Shown here: piece after piece, positions 18,918-28,082 of the stretch | How the letters are laid out: every line of letters begins with the position of its first letter | Position numbering within the stretch: the first letter of the stretch is position 1 | Source: Pseudomonadaceae bacterium SI-3 | GTDB taxonomy: Bacteria > Pseudomonadota > Gammaproteobacteria > Pseudomonadales > Pseudomonadaceae | Assembly (NCBI GenBank): GCA_004010935.1 | Contig: CP026511.1 | Span: 2,480,001-2,544,000 of the forward strand | Direction: 5' to 3' | Length of the DNA stretch: 64,000 nt | Notes under the pieces: model-generated | Told to the model about the DNA's origin: nothing | Database searches by the model: none | What the model saw: only the letters and a program-made list of their open reading frames with translations | Program-made: the position numbers and the translations under genes

Positions 18918-19817
18918 TCAGTTCTCGCCCAGCTGCACCTGGTACAGCTCGGGCAGCTCATACTGCAGGCCGTAGCCTTCGTAGATGGCTTTGACAGTGC
19001 CCGCCTTGATCAGGCCTTCCAACTCGCCTTCCAGCGCGTAAGCCAGCTGACGGTTGGATTCATGCACGGCCATGCCGAGCTCCCAGACCTGTTTGCCCAT
19101 GTTGGGATAGGCGTTCTGCGCGGCCTTGAGATGACTGTCGTTGGCCTGGCTGAGCATCCAGTCGATCTCACCGCGCATGGCCATGGTCGCGTCTACTTCG
19201 CCCGCCTGCATCGCGGCAAATGCGGCCTGCGCGGTTGGGTAGTGATGCAGCATCTTGGCAATGCTGCCGTTGAATACCGATGACAGATAGAACGAGGGGA
19301 CGCTTTCCACTTCCACCCCGACCGGGTGGTAACGGAACACGGCCACGCTGGAAAGCTCTTCGAGGCGTCGATCATCGTAGGCGGACTGCCAGCGCTCGCG
19401 CTGGTATGGGCCGAACATGACCACCAGCTCGTTGATCAGCTCGCCCAGCTCGTTCTGCTTGTAGGAAAACTCGCGGTCGTAGGGCACGCGCATCATCACG
19501 TCGGCCAATACGTTCGGTCGCAGGTAATGCCCTTTCCAGATGAAGTTGCGCAGGTCGTCATCGAGTGTCTCGTCAGGCCTTACCCACAACACCTCGACCT
19601 TCAGCCCGAGTTCCGACGCCAGTTTTTGCGCGAGTTCGAAATCGACCCCGCGCGGCTTGCCATCGGCCATGAAGCTGTAGGGCGGAAAGTTCTCGTACAT
19701 CGCCACCTTGAGCACGCCCGAATCGATGATGTCATCGAACGCGCGCACCGTGACCACCTCCGCCTGTACCAGCGCGCAAGCCATCCACAAGCAGAGCCCC
19801 GCAAGCAACTGGCGCAT
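18918..19817 (-). CDS. Quinoprotein dehydrogenase-associated substrate-binding protein (MoxJ/PedG-like)
   Basis: A 299-residue periplasmic protein with a signal peptide (ending near LVQA) and a type II solute-binding fold: VLKVAMYENFPPYSFM and GVDFELAQKLASELGL mark the ligand-binding lobe. Members of this family occur beside PQQ alcohol dehydrogenases and may assist their maturation (as MoxJ does for methanol dehydrogenase) rather than import a solute. It starts 5 bases after the cytochrome stop, so they share a transcript. ATG 19817. Confidence 0.85.
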   Translation of the reverse strand: MRQLLAGLCLWMACALVQAEVVTVRAFDDIIDSGVLKVAMYENFPPYSFMADGKPRGVDFELAQKLASELGLKVEVLWVRPDETLDDDLRNFIWKGHYLRPNVLADVMMRVPYDREFSYKQNELGELINELVVMFGPYQRERWQSAYDDRRLEELSSVAVFRYHPVGVEVESVPSFYLSSVFNGSIAKMLHHYPTAQAAFAAMQAGEVDATMAMRGEIDWMLSQANDSHLKAAQNAYPNMGKQVWELGMAVHESNRQLAYALEGELEGLIKAGTVKAIYEGYGLQYELPELYQVQLGEN

Positions 19818-19822
19818 CGTAG

Positions 19823-20260
19823 TCACCGCTTGGCAGCTTCGCTTTCGATGTAGGTACGGATGGCCCAGAGCGCTTCCTGGCTGAGGTAATCGGCCATGCG
19901 GGGCATGTAGACGGCGCCATCGCGAACAGCACCGTTGATCACGCGCTCCTTGTACCACTCGTCGCCGTCATAGCTGGCTTCCAGTTCACGCAGATCCGGT
20001 GCGATGCCGCCAGAGATTGCCTCGAGGCCATGGCAGCGGGCGCAGTTCTGGTTGTAGGCCGATGAGCCAATTTCAACGGCCCTGTCATGGTCTTCACTGG
20101 GCGCCCGGTACGGGTTTTCATCGACCCACTCTTCACCCAGCGGGGACAACCCCTTGGTCTCCACCTTCTGCGGCGTGACGTCACCGTGGGCGAAGGCAAA
20201 GCCGGCGAAGCCGAGCAGACCAGCAGCAAAAAGTGCGCGCAGTTCAGTTTTATTATTCAT
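19823..20260 (-). CDS. pedF: c-type cytochrome, electron acceptor of PQQ alcohol dehydrogenase (PedF-like)
   Basis: A 145-residue exported monohaem cytochrome: signal peptide ending near AFA, haem site CARCH in NQNCARCHGLEA, and a likely Met ligand in VYMPRMADYL. It takes electrons from PedE/PedH-type dehydrogenases. It is divergent from the calcium-type enzyme and in one operon with the MoxJ-like protein. A cluster motif copy lies 121 bp upstream of the ATG. Confidence 0.9.
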   Translation of the reverse strand: MNNKTELRALFAAGLLGFAGFAFAHGDVTPQKVETKGLSPLGEEWVDENPYRAPSEDHDRAVEIGSSAYNQNCARCHGLEAISGGIAPDLRELEASYDGDEWYKERVINGAVRDGAVYMPRMADYLSQEALWAIRTYIESEAAKR

Positions 20261-20375
20261 GACTACCACCGTTGTTTTCGAATACCTGAGCAAGGCAGCC
20301 CCACTTGGAGCGCATGGTGGTCATCTTGGGCATTACGCCCACGTGGCAGAATCGTGCTTTGGTTGTCGGATTCTC

Positions 20376-20386
20376 CTCCCTTGGTA
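20376..20386. promoter_or_regulatory. Putative alcohol-oxidation regulator box (copy c)
   Basis: CTCCCTTGGTA, identical to the pedH copy including the flanking CCTCCC, centred 121 bp upstream of the pedF start codon and about 215 bp upstream of pedE. Confidence 0.55.
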
Positions 20387-20413
20387 GTAGGGCCTCATGC
20401 GGCATCGGCGCAG

Positions 20414-20424
20414 AACCCAGGTAG
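20414..20424 (-). promoter_or_regulatory. Weaker regulator box (copy c2)
   Basis: Reverse complement reads CTACCTGGGTT, 9 of 11 to the cluster consensus, 173 bp from the pedE start. It could make pedE respond independently of pedF. Confidence 0.3.
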
Positions 20425-20596
20425 CAGAACGAAAACACAGGCGGATTGGGAAGTTTTCCCTAAATCAGCGGGAGCTTTTCCGTATCAGCCGCCGCGATCC
20501 CATCCCAATAATCGAATCGCCTGACCAGCCTCTCGCACAACTCGTGTAGCGAGCACAGCAACTGGCCTCGTCCGAATCGACCAAGGGAAACCAACC

Positions 20597-22456
20597 ATGA
20601 CAACAACACCCCCCCTGGGCAGCAAACGCCCTCTCGCCATCGCCGTTCTGATTGGCGGTCTCTCACTCAGCGGCTTGGCAGACGCCAAGAACGTCACCTG
20701 GGACGACATCGCCAACGACCATCTTTCGACCGGAAACGTATTGCAGTACGGCCTGGGCACCAATGCCCAGCGCTGGAGCCCGCTGAATCAGGTGAATGAT
20801 GAAAACGTCTTCAAACTGACGCCGGCCTGGTCCTTTTCCTTTGGTGACGAGAAGCAGCGGGGACAGGAATCCCAGGCCATCGTGCATGACGGTGTGATCT
20901 ACGTGACGGGCTCTTACTCGCGCGTGTTCGCGCTCGATTCGCGCACAGGCAAACGGCTTTGGAGCTACGCGCACCGATTGCCTGCGGACATCCGCCCGTG
21001 CTGCGACGTCGTCAACCGAGGTGCGGCGATTTATGGTGACAAGATCTACTTCGGCACGCTGGATGCCCAGGTGGTCGCGCTGAACAAGGACACCGGCAAG
21101 GTCGTCTGGAAGAAGAAGTTCGGTGACCACGGCGCGGGCTACACCATGACTGGCGCACCAACCCTGATCAAGGACCAGAAAAGCGGCAAGGTGCTGTTGA
21201 TTCATGGCAGCTCGGGCGACGAATTCGGAATCGTCGGCAAGCTGTTCGCCCGCGATCCAGAGACCGGCGAGGAAGTCTGGATGCGTCCCTTCGTCGAGGG
21301 CCATGTGGGCCGTCTCAACGGCAAAGACAGCACACCGACCGGGGACGTCAAAGCGCCCTCCTGGCCTGATGACCCCAATTCGCCCACTGGCAAGAAAGAG
21401 GCCTGGAGCCAGGGTGGCGGCGCGCCTTGGCAGAGCGCGAGCTTCGATGCCGAGACCAACACCATCATCGTCGGTGCGGGAAACCCGGCGCCCTGGAACG
21501 GTTGGGCGCGCACCGCCGATGGCGGCGAGCCGAAGGACTACGACAGCCTCTATACCTCCGGGCAGGTCGGTGTCGACGCCACCACGGGCGAAGTGAAGTG
21601 GTTCTATCAGCACACCCCCAACGATGCCTGGGATTTCTCTGGCAACAATGAGCTGGTGCTGTTCGACTACAAAAACAAGGATGGGAAAACCGTCAAGGCG
21701 ACGGCTCATGCCGACCGCAATGGCTTCTTCTACGTGGTCGATCGCGAGGATGGCAAGTTGCAGAACGCCTTCCCTTTCGTCGACAACATCACCTGGGCCA
21801 GCCACATCGACATGAAGACCGGACGACCTGTCGAGAATGAAGGTCAGCGCCCACCGCTGCCGGAGCCAGGCGAAGCGCACGGCAAGTCAGTCGAGGTTTC
21901 ACCGCCCTTTCTGGGCGGTAAAAACTGGAACCCCATGGCCTACAGCCAGGACACCGGGCTGTTCTACGTCCCCGCCAACCATTGGAAAGAGGACTACTGG
22001 ACCGAAGAGGTCAGCTACAAGAAGGGTAATGCCTATCTCGGTCAGGGCTTCCGCATCAAGCGCATGTACGACGATCACGTCGGCATTCTTCGCGCCATGG
22101 ATCCCACCACGGGCAAAGTTGCCTGGGAGCACAAGGAGCCGCTGCCGCTCTGGGCGGGTGTGCTTGCCACCCAGGGCAACCTGGTATTCACCGGGACCGG
22201 TGATGGTTACCTGAAAGCGTTCAACGCTAAAACCGGCGAAGAGCTGTGGAAATTCCAGACCGGCAGCGGAATCATCGCCCCGCCCATCACCTGGGAGCAG
22301 GACGGTGAGCAATTCATCGGAGTGACCGTCGGCTACGGTGGCGCCGTGCCGCTGTGGGGCGGCGACATGGCAGCGCTGACCAAGCCTGTCGCGCAAGGCG
22401 GCTCGTTCTGGGTGTTCCGGATCCCGAGTTGGGACAACTCGACCGCTAAACGCTAA
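20597..22456 (+). CDS. pedE: Calcium-type PQQ-dependent alcohol dehydrogenase, PedE/ExaA-like
   Basis: Periplasmic quinoprotein ethanol dehydrogenase, 619 residues, with a signal peptide ending near LADA and the vicinal cysteines in PCCDVVN. The catalytic Asp346 sits in WDFSG; position 348 is Ser, the calcium-type state, in contrast to Asp in the PedH-like copy. GGAVPLWGG near the end matches the family. Start ATG has AAGGGA about 8 bases upstream. A GC-rich hairpin follows the gene. Confidence 0.95.
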   Translation: MTTTPPLGSKRPLAIAVLIGGLSLSGLADAKNVTWDDIANDHLSTGNVLQYGLGTNAQRWSPLNQVNDENVFKLTPAWSFSFGDEKQRGQESQAIVHDGVIYVTGSYSRVFALDSRTGKRLWSYAHRLPADIRPCCDVVNRGAAIYGDKIYFGTLDAQVVALNKDTGKVVWKKKFGDHGAGYTMTGAPTLIKDQKSGKVLLIHGSSGDEFGIVGKLFARDPETGEEVWMRPFVEGHVGRLNGKDSTPTGDVKAPSWPDDPNSPTGKKEAWSQGGGAPWQSASFDAETNTIIVGAGNPAPWNGWARTADGGEPKDYDSLYTSGQVGVDATTGEVKWFYQHTPNDAWDFSGNNELVLFDYKNKDGKTVKATAHADRNGFFYVVDREDGKLQNAFPFVDNITWASHIDMKTGRPVENEGQRPPLPEPGEAHGKSVEVSPPFLGGKNWNPMAYSQDTGLFYVPANHWKEDYWTEEVSYKKGNAYLGQGFRIKRMYDDHVGILRAMDPTTGKVAWEHKEPLPLWAGVLATQGNLVFTGTGDGYLKAFNAKTGEELWKFQTGSGIIAPPITWEQDGEQFIGVTVGYGGAVPLWGGDMAALTKPVAQGGSFWVFRIPSWDNSTAKR

Positions 22457-22461
22457 GTCTG

Positions 22462-22486
22462 GGCTGCGCCGTGGTGCGGCGCAGCC
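22462..22486 (+). terminator. GC-rich hairpin after pedE
   Basis: A perfect 9-bp stem (GGCTGCGCC / GGCGCAGCC) starts 6 bases after the pedE stop. There is no T run, so it may be a message-stabilising hairpin or a weak terminator before the pentapeptide gene. Confidence 0.5.
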
Positions 22487-22602
22487 TCTCGCGTTGCACA
22501 GCTGGCGTAGCCAACTCGGTTGAACCGCAAGGGTTGGCGCTCTCCGGTTCACCGATCCGTCACACGTCGGCTGTCCCTTTCCCCTTCGAATACGGAACTG
22601 CC

Positions 22603-23253
22603 ATGAACCCGACTCTTCTTTTGCTGCCCCTTGCACTGCTCGCCAGCACGTCCCTTCTCGCTGATGACGATCAGCCGATCATCATCAATGGCTGCGTCAT
22701 CCAGCCGGAAAGCAGATGCCGCAACGCCGACCTTCGTAACGCCGACCTGAGCAATCAGGACATGCGCAAGATGGACCTGGCCGGTGCCAATCTGTCCGCT
22801 GCCAACCTGCGTCATGCCAATCTCGATCTGGCCAATCTGGAAAAGGCAGACCTGACCGGCGCCACCCTCACCCGCGCCAGCCTGCAACAAGCCAACCTGC
22901 GGGTGGCGAATCTCACCAATGCGCACCTGGTCGCGATTCAGGGATGGGGCCTGTTCGCTCAGGCCGCACGCTTCAACGGGGCCAACCTGACCGCAGCAAA
23001 CCTCGAGTTTGCGCGTTTGAGTGGGGCGAAATTGCAGGGTGCAAATCTAACTGCCGCCAACCTGGAAATGAGTTGGCTCAGCAAGGCCGATCTCGCACGC
23101 GCAACGCTGACCGACGCGAACCTGCAAGAAGGCAAGTTCAACGATGCCAACCTCGCAGAGGCCACCCTGACCGGGGCACGCCGTCACTATGCAACCTTTC
23201 AAGGCACCCATATGGAAAGCTGCATCGATTGCCCGATTGACTGGGAAAAGTAA
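22603..23253 (+). CDS. Exported pentapeptide-repeat protein
   Basis: A 216-residue protein with a signal peptide (MNPTLLLLPLALLASTSLLA) and about thirty A(D/N)LxX repeats forming a right-handed beta-helix, ending in a C-terminal CIDCP motif; a further pair of Cys lies near residues 31 and 39. A pentapeptide-repeat gene beside pedE is also known in P. putida. Function unknown; a periplasmic scaffold for the quinoprotein is one possibility. Confidence 0.85.
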   Translation: MNPTLLLLPLALLASTSLLADDDQPIIINGCVIQPESRCRNADLRNADLSNQDMRKMDLAGANLSAANLRHANLDLANLEKADLTGATLTRASLQQANLRVANLTNAHLVAIQGWGLFAQAARFNGANLTAANLEFARLSGAKLQGANLTAANLEMSWLSKADLARATLTDANLQEGKFNDANLAEATLTGARRHYATFQGTHMESCIDCPIDWEK

Positions 23254-23375
23254 GGGGTACGCCGGCCTCGTCATCCGCATCAAACATGCGTCTGGTGACG
23301 TTGTGCGCTAGTCTCGCCTGCATCAACGACACCACTGCACTTTGCTGCTTTAGTCAGCGCTCGCCGGAACCCCTC

Positions 23376-24020
23376 ATGAGCATCATCCGTATCCCACAGG
23401 TCGTCGAACTGGACGCCCTGCCCCGCTTCGATGGCCTTCACCTGGACCAGATCATCACCCCCGAAACCCCCGAAGCCTTCAGCCAAGCCAAGGACGAGCT
23501 GCTCGGTTGGCCGCAGGTCGGCTTCGATACCGAGTCCAAACCGACCTTCAAGGTGGGTGAAGTATCGACGGGGCCGCATTTGATTCAGTTTGCCAGCCCC
23601 GAGAAAGGCTACCTGTTCAAGGTCGGCTTGGATGGCTGTAGCGAAGCCGTCAGAGCGGTGCTCCAGTCAACTCAGGTATTGAAGGTGGGGTTCGGGCTGA
23701 GTACCGACCGCAGCCGATTGCGCAACCGCCTGGGTATCGAGATGGTGCACTTCATCGACCTGGGCACAACCCTGCGCTACCAGGGCAAAAAGGGACAGGT
23801 CGGACTACGCGGCGCGGTTGCAGCGGTATTGGGTACGCGAGTGAGCAAATCGCGCAGCGTATCCACGTCGAACTGGAGCAACCGTTCTCTTACCGATGCG
23901 CAGCGGCTGTATGCGGCGAACGATGCCTACGCCGCACTTAGCGTATTCCTTGCCTTGGGCGACGACGCCGAACGCGTTCTGCATGACCGGATCGTCCCGG
24001 CCAAACAGCTGGACAGCTGA
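23376..24020 (+). CDS. 3'-5' exonuclease domain protein (DEDDy)
   Basis: A 214-residue protein with a DnaQ/RNase D-like exonuclease fold: exo I as GFDTESKP, exo II around VGFGLSTDRS and exo III YAANDAYAAL, where Tyr four residues before Asp is the DEDDy type. It lacks the HRDC domain of RNase D, so it belongs to the small stand-alone group. ATG 23376 chosen as the first with family-like N-terminus; no clear operon partner. Confidence 0.82.
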   Translation: MSIIRIPQVVELDALPRFDGLHLDQIITPETPEAFSQAKDELLGWPQVGFDTESKPTFKVGEVSTGPHLIQFASPEKGYLFKVGLDGCSEAVRAVLQSTQVLKVGFGLSTDRSRLRNRLGIEMVHFIDLGTTLRYQGKKGQVGLRGAVAAVLGTRVSKSRSVSTSNWSNRSLTDAQRLYAANDAYAALSVFLALGDDAERVLHDRIVPAKQLDS

Positions 24021-24125
24021 CAGCGCAGCTGGTCGATACGAAGGAATACCTTCTTCCTCCTACTGAAGGTGCAACCCATCTACCTCGATGGCGTCTACCA
24101 AGGGCAGACTCCAAAGGAGATAGAT

Positions 24126-24665
24126 GTGGAAGGTATGTTTTTCAGCGGCTGGTCGACACTGGTCCGCACCCTGGTCATTGGCATCCTGGCTTATATCAAC
24201 CTGATCGTACTGTTGCGTATTTCCGGCCGCCGTACGCTCTCCAAGATGAACGCATTCGACCTGATCGTCACGGTAGCCCTGGGATCGACGTTCGCCACCA
24301 TTTTGCTGAACCGCGATGTATCGCTTGCCGAAGGCACCCTGGCATTGGCGCTGCTGATCGGATTGCAGTATCTCGTCACCTGGTCCAGCGTAAGAGTCGG
24401 TTGGGTACGCAAGCTGGTCACTGGCGAACCAGCGCTGCTGCTATATCAAGGGCAGATGCTAGGCAGTGCCATGCGCGCGGCTCGGGTCACTGAAGATGAG
24501 GTCCGCTCGGCGATACGCTCTAGCGGATTCTCTGCTATCGATGAGGTTGAAGCGGTCATTCTGGAGACCGATGGCAGCTTCAGTGTGATCAAAAAAGGTT
24601 CTCGCGATAGCCGTTCGAGCCTATCCGGGGTCATGACGCCGGGCCCCCGGAACATTGAGCTTTAG
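24126..24665 (+). CDS. YetF-like DUF421 membrane protein
   Basis: About 179 residues: two or three N-terminal membrane spans then a cytoplasmic DUF421/YetF domain. RISGRRTLSKMNAFDLIVTV is the characteristic block. The GTG at 24126 follows AAAGGAG by 6 bases and is preferred; the open frame extends to a GTG at 24069. Members are linked to spore or envelope functions in other bacteria; role here unknown. Confidence 0.8.
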   Translation: MEGMFFSGWSTLVRTLVIGILAYINLIVLLRISGRRTLSKMNAFDLIVTVALGSTFATILLNRDVSLAEGTLALALLIGLQYLVTWSSVRVGWVRKLVTGEPALLLYQGQMLGSAMRAARVTEDEVRSAIRSSGFSAIDEVEAVILETDGSFSVIKKGSRDSRSSLSGVMTPGPRNIEL

Positions 24666-24699
24666 GCCATCGAAGCTTTGGTATTGACGCACCGCCTCG

Positions 24700-25824
24700 T
24701 CAGTCGCGCGGGTAAACGTGGTGCCATTCCCAGCCATCCGCTTCCAGTAATGCGGCCAACAACCGGCGCCGCTCCGGTGCGTTGAGCATTTGAGCCGCAT
24801 TCGATTTAAGCGGTATTCCGGCATCGCTCAGCGACGCGAGATCCATGATCGGAAGCTGGGCGTGGCTATTCACCTGGCCGAGGTAGTTGGAACGCTGCAT
24901 CTCAACATGCTGGTCCAGCGCCGACACGAGCATCTTGTGTTTCAGCGTGTCCTGCGGTACGTCGTCAGCGACCTCTTCAAGCAACTGCAGCACCTCGTTC
25001 AGGCTCGCCACAGCGGGGATGACGTTCTTTTCTGCTTGTTTGTTATGAAAGCAACGAATCACCGGATAGGCGTGATGGTTGAGGGTGTGCTCGACCAGCA
25101 TCTGCCGTATGTCGCTGGCATTGTCATAAAAACGCGAAAAATCAGACCCGTTCCAACTGTTGACCAAGATCTCCTGCGGTGTCCGTCCCATGCTACTGAT
25201 GAGCAGACTAAGCTGGTTTTGCAAGCTGACAGCCGACAGTACCGGAACGATGTAGGTGATCGCAGCCGTGATGAAGGTCAGCCCACAAAAGGCTGCAGCA
25301 CTGGTCAATACCCGCCAGGCGTCGTTTGAGGCTGCGAAATCGCCTACGCCCAGCGTCGAAAGCGTAAAGCCGGCGTAGTAGAAGGTTTCCCAGAGGTCCG
25401 CGGCCGCCTTGGTCGTGCCATTGATCACCGAGGCCGGGTCCGACGCAAGCATCAGAAACAGACTGAGCCATAGACAGGCAATCCAGGTCAGCAGCACCAA
25501 CAGCAGCACGCATTGGCCTGCATACTCCAGCAACTTCGCCTCCCCTCGCCGACCGGCCGCGGCGAAGAAACAACGCCATACGCTCTTGGAAACGATATTG
25601 GTGATAGTCCCACCACCGCGCGTCGACAGCGTGGTTTTGGTGATATCTGCCGCCGTGAACAGAAAAAGCAAAATTCCCAAGACAAGAAAAACCATAGGGC
25701 CGCCGTATTGCTCCATCGCATAGTGTTCAGAAGTTATGAAGTAGCCAGCCGTTGTTAGTTCAGAGCCGGTTAGCGCTTTCCAGTGGCTGAACCAACAGAG
25801 CAGGCACAACGCCACTACAATCAT
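24700..25824 (-). CDS. Ion channel with potassium selectivity filter
   Basis: A 374-residue membrane protein with four spans and a pore loop containing STLGVGDF, close to the potassium filter TxGYGD with Val in place of Tyr. A long cytoplasmic C-terminal part of about 180 residues follows and matches no domain I recognise. It overlaps the upstream edge of the divergent diguanylate cyclase region by its start. It may be a potassium or other cation channel. Confidence 0.78.
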   Translation of the reverse strand: MIVVALCLLCWFSHWKALTGSELTTAGYFITSEHYAMEQYGGPMVFLVLGILLFLFTAADITKTTLSTRGGGTITNIVSKSVWRCFFAAAGRRGEAKLLEYAGQCVLLLVLLTWIACLWLSLFLMLASDPASVINGTTKAAADLWETFYYAGFTLSTLGVGDFAASNDAWRVLTSAAAFCGLTFITAAITYIVPVLSAVSLQNQLSLLISSMGRTPQEILVNSWNGSDFSRFYDNASDIRQMLVEHTLNHHAYPVIRCFHNKQAEKNVIPAVASLNEVLQLLEEVADDVPQDTLKHKMLVSALDQHVEMQRSNYLGQVNSHAQLPIMDLASLSDAGIPLKSNAAQMLNAPERRRLLAALLEADGWEWHHVYPRD

Positions 25825-25910
25825 TCATGTCAGTAACATCGCTTTCAGGTATCTTCGCCGCGCACAATTCGCGCATCCGCGCACGTATCGACTTGCCAGA
25901 GGACGGCTCG

Positions 25911-27596
25911 ATGTCGGCCTGCTTGAATTCAGAGTGGAGTTTTTCAGCCCCCGTGCTGATGGCGCTGCTAGTTGGCCTCGGCGTCGCGGTATTGGCACGC
26001 TGGGTCCGCCATCAGCCACAATTTGCCGGCAGCTCCGCTTTCACCTTGATGCATCTGGCCATCCTCTGGTGGCTCGGCGTTGCTGCGTTGGAAATGAGTG
26101 TTCACCAGCAGGCTTGCAAAATGTTCTGGGCAGGCATGGCCTGGCCCGCCATTCTCGGCGTCCCGACGTTCTGGTCGGTATTTCTCTGGCAATACGTCCA
26201 CAGCATCCGTAGCCCCTTAAGACCGCTCCCCGTCATTGCCTCGATGGTGATGCCAGTGGTGTTCTGGTTGCTGGCAGTGAGCAACCCCTGGCATTTACTG
26301 TTCTACGGCTTGGACAGCTCGCCGATCTCATCAGAGCCCAATGCGCCGATTGCCTACCAGCACGGGCCGTTATTCTATCTGGCGGCGGCTTACGGCTACC
26401 CCTTCATGGTTTTCTGCATCGGTATCACGCTGCGTGCAGCGGCGCTCAGCAGCGGCTTGCATCGACGGCACTACCTGATTTTCCTGATGCTGACCACGAT
26501 TCCCTGGGCTGCCAATATCAGTTATGTCGCTTTTGGCTGGACCCTATTCGGCTTCGATCCGACACCGTTCAGCTTCGCATTGACCGTTGCGGGTTTCGGC
26601 TGGCTGATCGGCGGGCTGCGGCTGTTCGACCTGCTGCCAGTGGCGCGCCACCTGCTGCTCGATGCGCTGATGGACCCGGTATTGGTGATCGACCCACAAC
26701 GCCGAGTAATCGAGGCCAACCCAGCTGCACTTCGCATGGCGGACCTGAAAAAGGGCTGGCATGGCTGCGCGTTGGCGCAATGGCCCTATATAGGCGACAC
26801 GCTGGACGGCATATTGCAGCAGACGGAGCCTGGAGGCGCACCGCAGCAGGTAAGCGTCGACGCACGGCAACAGCACTTCGAGGTACGTGTCCGTGCGATT
26901 TGTCGCTCGACACGCGAAGGAACGGTGACCCTAGGGCAGATGCTTTATCTGCGCGATATCACTGAATTCCAGCGCAGCCAGCAGCAACTGGCAGAAGCAT
27001 TGGCACTTAGCAAACAGCAGCTGGAGACTATTTCCAGCCTTCATAGAACCCTACAGGACCAGGCTCTCCGTGATCCACTGACGGACTTGTACAACCGCCG
27101 TCACCTGGAAGAGTTCTTCGCCCGCGAAGCGGCCCGTGCGCAGCGTGATGACACGCCTATCGCATTGGCGATGGTCGACTTGGATCATTTCAAGCGACTG
27201 AACGACACCCATGGTCACGCAGCTGGCGATGACGCATTAAAGGGCGTGGCCGCATTTCTGTTGAGTAGGTTGCGCAACACCGATGCGGTCTTTCGTATCG
27301 GTGGAGAGGAGTTTTTGCTGGTATTGCCGTGTACTCAGCCGGCCGAAGCCTTGGAAAAGCTGGCTCAGCTTTGCCGGCAGTTCGCGGCTCAATCACTGGC
27401 GACTCGTGCCGGACTGCTTCGCCTGACCATGTCGGTCGGCGTCGCGCATTTTCCTTTACAGGCCAGTGACCTGGACGGCCTCATGCAGCACGCCGACAGG
27501 CAGCTTTACCTGGCCAAGGACGGCGGACGGAACCGGGTCATGGCGATGCCCGGCGCTGTCCAAGCGACCGTCAGTGCCCTACCACTACCTCACTGA
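25911..27596 (+). CDS. Diguanylate cyclase with 7TM N-terminal sensor
   Basis: Makes cyclic di-GMP. Seven or so N-terminal membrane spans (HisKA_7TM type) are followed by a PAS-like segment (MDPVLVIDPQRRVIEANPAA), a short coiled coil and a GGDEF domain with the active motif as RIGGEEF. 561 residues from ATG 25911, which has AGAGGA 7 bases upstream; an in-frame ATG lies at 25827. Its last 26 bases overlap the convergent EthD gene. Confidence 0.88.
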   Translation: MSACLNSEWSFSAPVLMALLVGLGVAVLARWVRHQPQFAGSSAFTLMHLAILWWLGVAALEMSVHQQACKMFWAGMAWPAILGVPTFWSVFLWQYVHSIRSPLRPLPVIASMVMPVVFWLLAVSNPWHLLFYGLDSSPISSEPNAPIAYQHGPLFYLAAAYGYPFMVFCIGITLRAAALSSGLHRRHYLIFLMLTTIPWAANISYVAFGWTLFGFDPTPFSFALTVAGFGWLIGGLRLFDLLPVARHLLLDALMDPVLVIDPQRRVIEANPAALRMADLKKGWHGCALAQWPYIGDTLDGILQQTEPGGAPQQVSVDARQQHFEVRVRAICRSTREGTVTLGQMLYLRDITEFQRSQQQLAEALALSKQQLETISSLHRTLQDQALRDPLTDLYNRRHLEEFFAREAARAQRDDTPIALAMVDLDHFKRLNDTHGHAAGDDALKGVAAFLLSRLRNTDAVFRIGGEEFLLVLPCTQPAEALEKLAQLCRQFAAQSLATRAGLLRLTMSVGVAHFPLQASDLDGLMQHADRQLYLAKDGGRNRVMAMPGAVQATVSALPLPH

Positions 27597-27894
27597 TCTG
27601 CCGGACCGGCGTCAGGTCGGTGTAATTGGCGATGTCCGCAACAATCTCCTCTGCATGAGGACCGATACCCGCCAGAAAGGCTTCGACCGATTCGCTGAAA
27701 ATGTGGCACATCGCAACGTAGGGCGCCGGTTCATCTGGAGTGCGCCCGGAAATGGCCTTGTCGATCGTGTAATAGAGGCAGGCATCGCCCATACGGGCCT
27801 TGAGCAACGGTAGGTGCTTGTCGCGATAGTAATCGTGATCGAACCTCGCACCAGGGGTATTGGGGTACATCACGCTGACTTTGATCATGCTCAT
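27571..27894 (-). CDS. EthD-family protein
   Basis: A 107-residue dimeric ferredoxin-like fold protein of the EthD family (MYPNTPGARFDHDYYRDKH then LPLLKA, and a C-terminal ISEVVVGH). The family includes proteins needed for ethyl tert-butyl ether breakdown and many of unknown role. The start has two in-frame ATG codons, 27894 and 27888. Confidence 0.82.
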   Translation of the reverse strand: MSMIKVSVMYPNTPGARFDHDYYRDKHLPLLKARMGDACLYYTIDKAISGRTPDEPAPYVAMCHIFSESVEAFLAGIGPHAEEIVADIANYTDLTPVRQISEVVVGH

Positions 27895-28082
27895 TTGCCT
27901 CTATCTAGAGAGTGGAGAAATGGGATCGCTTGCTACCGTTTCCAAAGCAGCATCGTCGGCCAGATACGACACCGAAATGCCCGAGCTCTGACAATCGCAG
28001 AGGATTAAGGTTTTTACAGAACGTACTGCTAACCCGCACCGTTACCAGCGAAGTCAGGCCCATCAAAACGCTGCGAACCGAG

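Larger units (their letters stand above)
20261..20596. other. Divergent control region pedF / pedE
   Basis: A 336-bp region that contains motif copy c (20376-20386) and a weaker reverse copy at 20414-20424. No gene is supported. Promoters for both directions must lie here. Confidence 0.6.

Noticed and set aside
20663..21880. 405-codon frame antisense to pedE
   Set aside because: Shadow of a quinoprotein gene with no own features.
24665..24690. AAGCTTTGGTA after the YetF-like gene as a regulator box
   Set aside because: 8 of 11 match and not in front of a cluster gene.
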